DNA of 64,000 nucleotides from the NCBI RefSeq assembly GCF_032362555.1, contig NC_083523.1:2269501-2333500 (forward strand). The letters are read 5' to 3'. The DNA is from Amyelois transitella. Its lineage: Eukaryota; Arthropoda; Insecta; Lepidoptera; Pyralidae. This document shows, piece after piece, positions 24,601 to 35,249 of the stretch. Position 1 is the stretch's first letter. Each line of letters begins with the position of its first letter. The position numbers and the translations under genes are program-made. The notes under the pieces are model-generated. The model saw nothing but the letters and a program-made list of their open reading frames with translations, was not told the origin of the DNA and made no database searches.

Positions 24601-27600
24601 TGAATGTGAATGAAGCGAAGGAAGTATGCAGAGATCGTAAGCAAGTTGAAAGAGGTAGTCACTGCCTACCCCTCCGGGAAAGAGGCGTGATTTTATGTAT
24701 GTATGTATACTTAAAGAAAATATGTATGAATTTCAGAGCCAGCCTCGGGTTTCCAAATAGCATTCAATATGTTTGATACGGACGGTAACCAAAGGGTGGA
24801 TAAGAACGAATTTCTAGTCGTGAGTATGAAGTTATTTTCATTTTATTAAGTTAATTAAACACTTAGATAAAGAATTTATCACACAATGATTTATTCACAA
24901 AATGTTTGTTATAGAACCTGTGACTTTGAACAAGTACTTATGCTACCTAGGTAGTTTTAATTTTTGACTATTTAGCACTATCAAGGCTTTCAAATTTGTA
25001 TACGAAAATGCAAGATGTCAGCCACACAAAATGCACTTTTTAGTGACATTTTAGTACCTTAGTACCCCTTAGCAAAGTAGTAGTTCTTTAAGTAGGTTTC
25101 CCAAATTATTTTTTCTCTTAATTACCTACCTAAAACTAAATAATTCTAACTGTCTTCCTTAGTCCGTCATTGCCACTCCATAACAAAAAAAACTTCTTCA
25201 TGCGAGAAGGAACCAAGACTTTATATTTAAGTTTATTTATTTATTGTTTTCTTTTATACAAGTGAAAATTATATTTTTTTAATATATCTAAAAATATATT
25301 TATGTTTATTTCTGAGCATATTCTTTGCGGTATAAATATAGATTCAGCGGTTGCTCGGTGGCGCTTTCAAGGAGCGTAAAGATCTGGACAGCAAAAGCCA
25401 GGAGGCAGTGAGTTGACCGAGTGCTTCTCATGGGGTCGTTCAAGGGCCTAAGTGTTCATTCGATTTGTTTAATGCTGTATTTTTTTTTTATTTAATTTAT
25501 TTATTTTCGTTGTTGTGTTGAATGTTTCTGCAAATAAAACCAAAAAATCTTCTATTTCGGCCTATCTGGAGACTAGAAGATGGTTTTATATTTGTAATGT
25601 AATAATTTTATTTTAATGTATTCGTCAAGTTGTCATTAACTTGAGATTTATTTGAAAAGCATTAAGAATTTTTATATAAAAAAAACTTCGTTTCATCATT
25701 AAATATATTTATGTTTTGCATTAAACAAATCAATGTATATTGACCTCAATTTTAACAATGCATAGGGGTTGTGCCGTATAAATTTATTTTCTTTTTATCT
25801 TACGTTGATTACTTCTGTGCCGTCCCTTTATGTTTTTTTTTTATTAAATGTTTTAAATATTTGTCCAATCTATTCAATCAAAGTAATCCTTTTTCTTCCA
25901 AGGGTTTAAGCCTAGATTGTTTGATTACTCTCCAAACTGTAAATATTTATTGCCATCCCGATTGTTCAATATGGCGGCACAGCCGGCTTTTGTTGTATCG
26001 CCTCTTAATTTTGTACATATTTGGTACTTTAAACCAAATTGAACAATATGCTCATTACTTGAAATTGGAACCTTTTTTGGAATATTGGTTCAGTTTCATG
26101 TTTTTAATATAAAATTATTGACTAAAATTGATTTGTTAGACTTATCACTATAACAACGACAACTGACATCGAAATCAAATTATCGAAGCGTACGCTTTAT
26201 AATTATTGTTTTTTTTTTTATAATTATATGTTTAATAATATTGTATTTGTGTGTATTATGTGCTCATCGCCTGAATTAGCTGCTTTCGTTAGTATCTTCA
26301 AGCGCACAGCGAAGCAAGACTGTACAGGCAGAAAAAACATCCATTCATAGGGCGTCTACAGTAAGTTGACAATCGTCTGCTTCATCTGTCGTCGTTTTGT
26401 ATTCCTTGTGGTCTATGACAGTGTTTTTTTTGCCAATAGCGCAATTTCTCTTATATGTATGTTCTAAAATATGTCGTGTTATTTTTCACCCGGTCGTCTG
26501 ATTATTCATTCATGTTTTGCATAACACCATCCATCGTGTGTAATTTTTCTCGTTTAGATTTAAATAGTTATAAAGTTTTCATCCTATTACTGTATCGTAC
26601 AAATTCATTAAAACTTCCTTCCTAAATTCCCAGATGGGAGAAGCAGAAATCAGGGATAGATCATGCTGTAACAAACGCTAACTTTGAAATCTTATATTAT
26701 TTTTGTGTTATTAATTTAATTCTTATGATACTCGAGAATTTATTTATTTTTTTGTTCTCTCACAATTTTTTTTTTATACTTAAAGGTATGGTAAATATAT
26801 AATACCTTTAAGTATAAATAAAATATATGTTTTTCAAACATCGATTTTATTGTATTTTTAACAACCGTCATGATACCTTTTAACTATCCTTGTTTTTGAA
26901 TTGTAATTTTAAACTAATGCATGAACATTTAAAAAATCTATAATTATAACATTATTACTTGAATGTTTTCTTAAATATTAATATACAACATTTACAGGTC
27001 ATTATTTTTTTTTTCGTTCTTGCCATCAAAACGTTCTCCCAGTTATTAAAATTAAGTTTAATAGTTTTTACTACTTTAAAAGAAACTAAGTAAGGATTTT
27101 ATTTCTAATTTTGAATTAAATTTGATAACAGTTATTTTTATAAAATATTTAAGTATAAAAAAATATTTAACAGCTTCTATTTAACTTGCAATGTTTATAT
27201 ATGTGTCTTTGGTCTTGCAAGTTAAATTTAACACAAACAGAATAAAAGAAATCAAAAATGCTAATTCACATTTCGAATGCAGATGGAGAAAATCTTTAGT
27301 TTCGCTTGGCGCGGCAAGCGCGGCATGCCGGAGACGAGCGAGGAGGACAAAGATAGCAAACCCCAAGACAATTACGTGAACGACGACCAAGGGCTGCAGA
27401 GGAGGCATAATGTCGATACGTTGCTGCAGGTGAGATAAAAAAATATATACTTACAATTATCACAGCGGTTTTAAAGTGATACATGACGTTTGAAGATATT
27501 TTTTTTTTATGTGATAAGTGTACTATAAAAAATATTTATTTATCTTTAGTAAATGTACACTTAAAAAAAGCGAATGTAAAATTAAAATGAGAGTGAAGAT

Positions 27601-30600
27601 GGGACCAAAAATGGATTCTAGAAAGATTTTTTTTTAATTCTCTTATCATCATAATATTTTTTTTTCACAGGTTCACTTTTTCGGCAAGAAAGGTACAAAC
27701 GACCTAAAGTTCGAAGGATTCAAACAGTTCATGGAGAATTTGCAGACAGAAGTGCTGGAACTTGAGTTTCAGGAGTTTGCAAAAGGTGACAGATTTTTTT
27801 TTTTACGTAGCAACTTAAGTAAGTCTGAAAAATGTTACTTTTAATTTTGGTCTGATCCAAAACCTTACGTGCCGAAGTCAAATCATTCCCATTGGAGTTA
27901 CGGAATTCACAAATTTTGTACATAGGTACTTATTATCTGCCCACTGTTTTGGGAAAAGGCTTGATTAACATACAGTAGACGATAGACGACGATAGATAAA
28001 GGTTATTGATATACACACATGTTCAAAGAAGTTTGAAATGTTATACAAACTCCTTTTTGTTATGTTCTTGTTTATCTGTGGTGCTGCGTCCCATGCGCGC
28101 GCATCTTTTAACAATACATGGATTCGTGTCCAAGCTATCCTGTGGTTTTATTGCACGAAAATTTATAAATATCTATAAATAAGTATATCAGTTATACCTA
28201 CCATGTGTGCTCGACACTCAAATTCAAAATTCAAATTTTTTTATTCATTATTATAGGATACTTCATATTGCTTAGTTATTGTTAAAACGTATGGTTTAAC
28301 AACATTCCTACCATGCGTGTGCTCGACACTCAAATTCAAAATTTTTTATTCATTATTATAGGATACTTCATATTGCTTAATTATTGTTAAAACGTATGGT
28401 TTAACAACATTGGTTGACGTCAAATAAATTACTTAAAACTAAGTTTACTGCCGCTTCCAAGGCGTCAGTGCAGAAGAAGCGGTAACAAACTGCACTGCAT
28501 CATTTTCTTCAACAACGTCAACTTCACAATATCAATTAAACTTAGAATAGAATGTGAACGAGAGAATACATTGCATACTGATGATGCGATCAAGAGTCTA
28601 ATTTCCAGGACACGAAACGATATCCGAAGTTGACTTCGCCAAGATCCTACTCCGCTACACTTACCTCGACACCGACGAATACGACATGTATCTGGACAGG
28701 CTCCTGGACCGGGTGAAGGATGAGAAAGGCATCACCTTCGAGGAGTTCAAGACTTTCTGTCAGTTCTTGAATAATCTAGAGGATTTCACAATCGCTATGA
28801 GAATGTATACGCTCGCAGACCATCCAATATCTAAAGGTGAGAACATTATTTTTATGTTAAAACTAGCTGTGCCCGCGACTTCGTCCGCGTGGAATAGTTG
28901 TTTTGGGCATCATTGAAGCCCTCAATGATGAATAATTTTTCCCGGTTTTTTTCACATTTATCATTATTACTTCGCTCCTAAAAGTGGCAGCGTGATGTTA
29001 CATAGTAACATTACGCTGCCACTTTAAGGAGTAAGGAGGTAGGAGTAGGGAGTAAGGAGTACTAAAGCCTTCCTCGATAAATGGTCTATTCAACACAAAA
29101 ATATATTTTTTTTATTCGGACCAGTAGTTCCTGTGATTAGCGCGTTCAAACAAACAAACTCTTCAGCTTTATAATATTAGTATAGATAGGCGGAGTGACC
29201 GCCAAATGCGAGACGTTATCCTTTGAGCAAAAACCATAGAACCATAGAGCGTTGATAAAGGATGTCAAAAGGTGAAAGTATTATGGTAGGTTCGTAATGG
29301 CGGCCTTTATATGCACTACCCTCGTAGCATGGCATGCGAAAAATTAACGCTATCCCGTTCTACGTCATAATAAATAGAGAAACAGCGATAGGTTTTCGCG
29401 CGATAAAAACGGCATCGCGCGTGCCATGCTACAGATGCTGGATCGTTTAAACGTTGTCGTAATTTTACTTAAACGTTTGCCACAATCGGTAGGATAAGGA
29501 CGAAATAGACCTTTGAAGAGTACAAATTTATTTTATAACTTTTATGAAATCACGGTCGACATGGTAAGAATTTATAATAGCATTATTTTCATCTATAATG
29601 ATTTACAACATAGTCCGCTAGATTATGGGTGTAAATAAAAAAACACACACACACGAAAACAGCACTTCCCTATTTATAAATTACGACTGTAGATATCAAA
29701 ACTTATAAACTTCTCTGTTCAAACTATTTATGACTGAAACTGGCCACTTAGAAAAAAAGAAAAACCAAAATAGAATGTTAAGTCAGATGTTGTTTAAAAA
29801 AGCATATTATTGTGAAATATCAGTCCATTGTAGTTCATATTAGTTAAGTTCATCAATAGATCTTAATTGTATTGTCAAACTACCTTATTCAGTTATTACA
29901 GTTCAGTGTTATATTTAAGCAAGTGCAGTTTTACTTTTATCATCATAAATTCCCACCGTCAATTTCCCAAAATCAAACCAAGATCAACTTTAACATTCTC
30001 TTTAATTTTGATCAGATGAATTCCACCGCGCTGTGAAGATTTGCACCGGCATCTGTCAGTCGACGCACCTCGTTGACACAGTGTTCGCGATCTTCGACGC
30101 GGACGGCGATGGCCTCCTCAGCTATAAGGAGTTCATAGCTATAATGAAAGACAGACTCCATAGAGGATTTAAGGTAAATGATATATAGGTATAACTATTA
30201 TTGGTGCCGTGTGGTTCCCGGCACCAATAATAGAAAAGAATAGGACCACTCCATCTCTTTCCCATGGATGTCGTAAAAGGCGACTAAGGGATAGGCTTAC
30301 AAACTTGGGATTCTTTTTTAGGCGATGGGCTAGCAACCTGTCACTATTTAAATCTCAATTCTATCATTAAGCCAAATAGCTGAAATGGCCATTCAGTCTT
30401 TTCAAGACTGTTGGCTCTGTTTAGCCCGCAAGGGATATAGACGTGACCATATGTATATATAGGTATAACTAGGTAGGGTTTCATTGCGGCAACGCCCGTG
30501 CGAATTTAACGCCACCTACAAATGAAGACAGGTTTTTTTAAAAACCTTCGAGAACTATAGTTTTTAGCGGGTTTATAAATAAGTACCTACCCTGTGTCCT

Positions 30601-31095
30601 TGTCTCAACTTTTACATAGGTATATACATACGTGAAATTTCAATATGGTTTGTTCAGTACATAACAAACAAACAAACTTTCGTATTTATAAGTTGGGATT
30701 AAATGTGACAATTGTAAATGTGTGACAACAAGTGAAAATATTTAATCTTTCAATTAAGCGTAATAAAAAATTTGTGTGGCAGATAATGCTTTTATATCCA
30801 CGTCTTATAACATCACAGTCAGTGTATTACTTTAAAATAGCATTTTAGGCAAAAAAGAAAAGATTTAGACAGTGTAAGGTAGGACAATTATAGTGAATAA
30901 CAGTCAAAGGTCTAGGTAAGATTTTAAAAAAATTAAGAATACTTCTCATGCTGTTTTAGTAAGCTATAGGTACATTTATGTCAAATTAAAAATAAGGTTT
31001 ATAAAAAACATTTTTTTTTACAGTCTTATGCAAAGAATGAAGGGTGGGAAGCTTTCAAGTCGTGCGTCAAGCAGGAAATGAAGAGTGCTGTTTAG
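21622..31095 (+). CDS. MICU3: MICU3-like mitochondrial calcium uptake protein, 3' part
   Basis: This gene encodes a regulator of the mitochondrial calcium uniporter in the intermembrane space. Exons: 21622-21760, 23166-23276, 23880-23927, 24737-24819, 25348-25407, 27283-27429, 27671-27785, 28609-28836, 30016-30173 and 31024-31095, stop TAG at 31093. They join in phase to 386 residues. The start begins with [19 protein letters not shown]. The first EF-hand loop [12 protein letters not shown] is at about residues 113-124 and the second, [12 protein letters not shown], at about 338-349; both keep the 1, 3, 5 and 12 calcium ligands. Between them are [17 protein letters not shown] and [20 protein letters not shown], blocks typical of MICU2/3 proteins. 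The end ([13 protein letters not shown]) also matches MICU3 from memory. The mitochondrial targeting sequence and N-terminal exons were not found. A poly(A) signal AATAAA lies at 31483. The MICU family call is secure; the MICU3 rather than MICU2 assignment is less so. Confidence 0.9.
21815..22400 (+). pseudogene. Four decayed tandem copies of the MICU exon
   Basis: After the real exon 21622-21760, the same exon core recurs at about 21815-21934, 21995-22113, 22174-22292 and (partial) 22348-22398. Spacing is 170-184 bp, each copy carrying part of the downstream intron (a TTCATCAGATATTTGATA-like block). Copies 2-4 keep the GCGTGAGT donor. Copy 2 has extra bases after GAGTATGG that break the frame. 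Copies 3 and 4 still read [24 protein letters not shown] protein but lack the pyrimidine-rich acceptor, and the nearest CAG would put them out of phase. They look like failed tandem exon duplications, not working alternative exons. Confidence 0.75.
22936..23142 (+). mobile_element. SINE-A fragment in MICU intron
   Basis: Lacks the 5' hairpin and starts at GTCGTAAAAGGCGAC. It ends about 23 bp before the exon at 23166. Confidence 0.65.
23298..23448 (-). mobile_element. SINE-A 3' half in MICU intron
   Basis: Reverse copy starting 21 bp after the donor at 23277; truncated in the CGCCTAAAAAAAA region. Confidence 0.7.
23498..23772. mobile_element. Composite of two opposed SINE-A fragments
   Basis: A forward 5' fragment (TTGCCGTGTGATTACCG to AGTATAGGACCA) abuts a reverse copy (from CGTCTTTGTCCCCTGCGGGG to CCACACGGCAC). 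They can fold back on each other in the MICU intron transcript. Confidence 0.6.
24303..24500 (-). mobile_element. SINE-A copy, diverged
   Basis: Reverse-oriented copy with several deletions in the central block. The CGCCTTTTACGACATTCATG core is intact. Confidence 0.55.
24532..24706 (+). mobile_element. RTE-like LINE 3' tail fragment
   Basis: Well-preserved copy of the RTE 3' end. It contains GAGAGTTATGAATGTGAATG, CTACCCCTCCGGGAAAGAGG and the tail CGTGATTTTATG plus TATG repeats. It ends about 30 bp before the MICU exon at 24737. Confidence 0.75.
26280..26360 (+). CDS. Candidate cassette exon of the MICU3-like gene
   Basis: This is an 81-bp open segment between two confirmed MICU exons. It has an acceptor-like GAATTAG before 26280 and a strong donor (ACA|GTAAGT, GT at 26361). 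Both flanking exons have phase-0 borders and 81 is a multiple of three, so inclusion would add 27 residues without a frameshift ([20 protein letters not shown] then SIHRAST). The polypyrimidine tract is weak. MICU genes are known to have alternative exons in this linker, but I see no protein match. This is a prediction only. Confidence 0.3.
28196..28580 (-). mobile_element. LINE 3' tail with tandem duplicated end
   Basis: Reverse-oriented tail of the LINE at 15012-16930. The terminal about 105 bp, including the flank GTGCTCGACACTC, is present twice in tandem (28196-28310 and 28311-28410), followed once by the GACGTCAAATAAATTAC...GCAGTAAAC part. It lies in the MICU intron just before exon 28609. 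Confidence 0.7.
28863..29186 (-). mobile_element. Helitron-like non-autonomous element
   Basis: On the minus strand it starts TCTATACTAATATTATAAAG at 29186 and ends GCGGGCACAGCTAG at 28863. It is flanked by A at the 5' side and T at the 3' side, the insertion hallmark of Helitrons. A CGCG...CGCG hairpin lies just before the CTAG end. Related copies are at 47900, 57330 and 58222. It begins 26 bp downstream of a MICU exon. Confidence 0.7.
29318..29432. mobile_element. Fold-back MITE, copy 2
   Basis: Arms CCTCGTAGCATGGCATGCG and CATCGCGCGTGCCATGCTAC surround AGCGATAGGTTTTCGCGCG-type blocks. Same family as 660-775. Confidence 0.6.
30198..30454 (+). mobile_element. SINE-A copy with 17-bp target duplication
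   Basis: Flanked by ATATATAGGTATAACTA at 30181-30197 and 30455-30471. The left copy starts 8 bp after a MICU donor at 30174, so the insertion hit the extreme 5' end of the intron. The element 5' end makes a 15-bp perfect palindrome with the flank (30195-30209 with 30219-30233). Confidence 0.9.
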
Positions 31096-31334
31096 AAGAC
31101 AACAGAAAGCCATAACAAGAACTAAGATTATCGCTTAGATTGATGTTTCAACTTATATTGTAATTATTCTCCTTTCTTAACTTAAATAATTCACCTAAAA
31201 AAATTGTCATTCATATTATGGTTGGACAAGGTATAGTAAGATGCTCGCCACAAAAATTGTACATTCAATATGTTGAATAGGGAACTAAAAAAAATTGGTG
31301 ACCTCACATATTTTCTGCTGATCATGATAATTAA

Positions 31335-31445
31335 TTCATTTATATAATCACATCTATATCCCTTGCAGGGTAGACAGAGCGAGCAGTCTTGAAAGACTGA
31401 TGGCCACGTTCAGCTGTTAGGCTTAATGATATAAATGAGATTCAT
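31335..31445 (-). mobile_element. SINE-A 3' fragment in MICU 3' UTR region
   Basis: Lies between the MICU stop (31095) and the AATAAA at 31483, so it is probably transcribed in the 3' UTR. Confidence 0.65.
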
Positions 31446-31967
31446 CAAGATATTATAGCAATAATTATTATAACACTTATCGAATAAAACAAAACGTCGA
31501 TTCTTTACTCGTATAATGAAACGGTGAAAAATTAATGGGCACTTTTTTAAATTACTTTCAATAATCGATATCGTCTTGCCCTACACGATTAGTAATTAAT
31601 ATCAACTCGATTAAGCTTTCTATTCTGCATCATCGATCCGGTGACAGCCGATATCTTACCAAACTTAATTTAATCTAATTTTTGATGTTCTGATGTTGTG
31701 AAAAATTTGAATCTAAGTATAACAAAACAAATCTTTAAAATTATTTTTTTCGGCAAATCACTAAAATTTAAATTAAATGTATAATAAATGTTCTTAGTCA
31801 TATAGGTTCATATTGCCTGTTCATATTTCAGTCATGTTAATGTATTGATCTGAACTACTTAGTTGTATTATTAGATATCTTAGTCAAAACTAACATTCAG
31901 TGAGATTTTTATACAAGGGTTTTTATTTATGAACTTTGATCGCTTTATTAACATTTAGGCTTAAGCC

Positions 31968-32031
31968 GTAAGACGGTATGTTTTCTTAATTTTAAGATTG
32001 TAAGACGGTATGTTTTCTTAATTTTAAGATT
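31968..32031. repeat. Tandem duplication of about 33 bp
   Basis: Two adjacent copies of a unit starting GTAAGACGGTATGTTTTC, essentially identical. Confidence 0.7.
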
Positions 32032-32159
32032 GTCTTTTGGATCTAATAGACAAATTGTTACAGTGGTATCCATATCTAGTAATGTATTCATCTAACGAAT
32101 ACATAAATAAACAATTATCATTCGCCCTGTTAAAGGGCCTACCCCCTTTAAAGGTAAAG

Positions 32160-32286
32160 AACGCGCGACACATTTCTCATCGCGCTAAAATCTATCGCTG
32201 TTTCGGTTTTTATTTTGAGGCGAAACGGGGCAGCGATAGTTATATCGCGCGATAAAAACGGCGTCGCGCGTGCCGTACTGCGAGGA
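32160..32286. mobile_element. Fold-back MITE, copy 3
   Basis: The right arm GATAAAAACGGCGTCGCGCG-TGCCGTACTGCGAGG is complete. The left arm is partly degraded (ACGCGCGACACATTTCTC). Confidence 0.55.
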
Positions 32287-32540
32287 ACGGATTCTACTGT
32301 AACAAGAGTGTGTGGCTGTGTTTTTTTTATTTAATATTTGCGTTTGAGTATTTGTTTAAGAAAAATCGTTCACCTCTACTAATTAGTGATGGGTTAATCT
32401 CAAATTTTGCCAAATATCAACATTTCTTGTCAACTTATTACATTAAATCAAATATTATAGTGTAAGTAGCCTCACTGCTCCTTTGGAAAACACCGTCACG
32501 ACGTTCAAAAGTATCACAAAATACCGGTAAACCATTCAAA

Positions 32541-32720
32541 TAAAAAAAAAATTAAAGTACAAAATTTATTATAGGATACTTCATATCGCTTAATAATTGT
32601 CAAATCTTTTGGTTTCACAACATTGGTTGACGTCAAATAAATTACTTAAAACTAAGTTTACTGCCGCTTTCAAGGCGTCAGTGCAGAAGCTGCACTGCAG
32701 CATTTTCTTCAACAACTTCA
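32541..32720 (-). mobile_element. CR1/Jockey-group LINE 3' tail
   Basis: Reverse copy of the 3' tail of the LINE at 15012-16930, with the GACGTCAAATAAATTACTTA and CTGCCGCTTTCAAGGCGTC blocks; an 8-bp deletion removes part of the GAAGAAGCGG segment. Confidence 0.7.
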
Positions 32721-34964
32721 AAATCACATTATGACTGTTATGTTATTATTCATATTAATCGTGACGATGTGTGTTGTGAAAGATAATGTGTGTGAACCAA
32801 AATTGAAATCTTGAATAGGACAGACTAAAAAAGGGATTTATATGGCAGAGTTGACTCTAAAAGTGGGACAGGGCGGGCCTCGTCGAACTTCCAAGAACCA
32901 AATTTCGTGTTTTAAAAAAGGTAGATGTAGTCGTGACGATGTTTACCAAGAGGCATGTTACTTAATTTTTGCTAGTCATTGAACCTATCGTACAAATATG
33001 ATTTGTTATAGATTCATTAGTTACCGTTTAAGTTTTGAATAATTTTATGAAATGTATGAATCTTTGCTTCGAAGTTAATAAAAACTTATGAAAACAATGT
33101 TTTTTTTTTCTTTTCTTATTATCCCGTGTCAATCAAATACATACGTCTTTATCCCTTACGGGATAGACAGAGCCAACAGTCTCGCAGAGACTGAAAGGCC
33201 ACGCTTAGCTTTCACTATTTTTACTATCTCACCCTCAAAAGTGAAACACTTCCCCTTAAATACTAGAGTCCTGTCTACCCCGGTAGTAATAAAAGCGAGA
33301 CATGTTAGCACAGGACCAGTAGCCCGGTAGAGATGTAGGGTTACATTGAAGAAACATCAGTGGCTTCAGATGACCAAAGCGTTTTACAGCAGAGGTAAGG
33401 TACGGATTCCTAATAAGTTATAGCGAAACCAATTGAAACAGCTAGTCTAAAATCAAATACAAATTTAAGAACTTATATATATTTATTAATATTTCAATCT
33501 CACATTCAAATTGATTCGTTCTTAATTTAACAAGTAATTTTTAAATATAGTGCTGTAATTTAATTACAAAAATATTCATGCAAAAAAACAAATGTAAATT
33601 AAAAATAAGGTGTCTGTTTAATATTACTTTTTCACTGAATTGAATTAAGTCGATATTTGATTACATACTCTTTTCTCTGTATTTCAAATATTTTGAAAAT
33701 TACATATTACCTTATTTTTTGCCAAAATGTTTTCAAGTAATTATATTACAATTAAATGCTCCCACCATATTAAATTTAACACCCGCCCCCCTTCTTTTTG
33801 AAATAAAATATCAATTTACGTACAGTCTACGTACACCTTTTATACTTGACTTGTTATTTTTGTTATAATTTTAATTTCTATCTAATTACAAGAGTGTGAC
33901 AATATTTATTTCAATTTACTATTTGTTACATTTTTTTTTAATTTCGTACAATCTATTTCACGTTGATATTAACAACCTTATTTATAAACAAAAAAAATAT
34001 GTTTTCTCTATAAGTAAAGATAAAAACCTGCGTTTTTACGGACGCTATCTTATGAGGTAGCTATTTACAATCGCACAAAATCTAATATCTTTAATGTGAC
34101 TGACAAAATAATTATTTAGTTTTGCACGCCATCTGTCAAATAAAACAAGTTATATCTTTTTTTAAATCGGACTACAGCTAAGAACTTCCGCAGGATTAAA
34201 ATTATTTTCTTATATATATATTACCTCAAAATCTGTCGAACCAACGAAACGGTCGCTCTTGCAATCTTTCTTTCCTCTTGAAAACAAGATGCTGGACATA
34301 ATACAAAATGAGGTAAATCCTCTTATTATGTTCATGAAACTAAATTTCACATTTTTGTGAAATAATATAAAAATGAAAATAAAGCTTTTGAAATTGTATT
34401 ACAAAAAACAAAAATCTTTTAAAAATAAAACGTATGTCTATGTTTATACGTCTACATCTGACTGTGTAGTGAAATTCCAAAAAAAAATTATGATGTTTTA
34501 TTAGAAACAGTTCTTAACGTTAAAAAATTAAATAAATTTTCTTCTCGTTTTCTTCCCTTAGTGTGTGGGATGTGTGTGTACCTACATAGATCTAGCCAGA
34601 AGAAAAGTGATAATTATGTACTCTTTTTTTCGAGTTCTGTTTCAATCAGCATCAGTGGCCGAAGTATTAAAATAGATACACGTGGCGTTTAAAAAAAAAA
34701 AGAGGTTTGCAGGAATCGTAGCATGTGGAAAGTCTCTGCTTACACTTCCGGGAAAGAGGCGCGATTTATATTTGAATCTCAATTCCATCGTTAAACCATA
34801 CCAGCCAGCTAAACGCCAACCGGTCTTTTCTAGATTGTTGGCTCTGTCTACCCCGTAAGGGATAAAGACGCGATTATACGATTCACGACCGGAGCGCGTA
34901 ACTCTCGAGTTTTCTCACAACCAGCTCACCCTTTCTTGACTACCTACAAAATCTTAATAATTCC

Positions 34965-35135
34965 TTTTAGTATTGTGTTTGTTACCGCTTCTTCTGCACT
35001 GACGCCTTGGAAGCGGCAGTAAACTTAGTTTTAAGTAATTTATTTGACGTCAACCAATGTTGTGAAATCAAAAGTTTTGACAATTATTAAGCGATATGAA
35101 ATATCATATAATAATAAATAAAAATTTTGAATTTG
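34965..35135 (+). mobile_element. CR1/Jockey-group LINE 3' tail
   Basis: Forward tail from TTACCGCTTCTTCTGCACTG to the end repeats ATTTTGAATTTG. It lies about 115 bp beyond the PPME1 stop codon, inside its probable 3' UTR. Confidence 0.75.
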
Positions 35136-35249
35136 TATTTGTTACTCACCCCCAAAACAGACAGGGGGATTAATGACATATGGCTAGATCTAAGTAAATG
35201 TGTGTCTATATGTATGTGTGTGAGTGTGTTTGTATGTATGTATGTCTGT

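Larger units (their letters stand above)
31096..35249. other. Convergent intergenic region, MICU3-like / PPME1
   Basis: Holds the 3' ends of both genes and no further exon that I can see. Contents: SINE-A fragments (31335-31445, 33140-33215, 34768-34882), a 33-bp tandem duplication (31968-32031), a fold-back MITE (32160-32286), LINE tails (32541-32720, 34965-35135), an RTE tail (about 34700-34765), a long AT-rich plain (33430-34560) and a TGTA/TGTG microsatellite next to the PPME1 stop (about 35196-35248). Confidence 0.6.
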
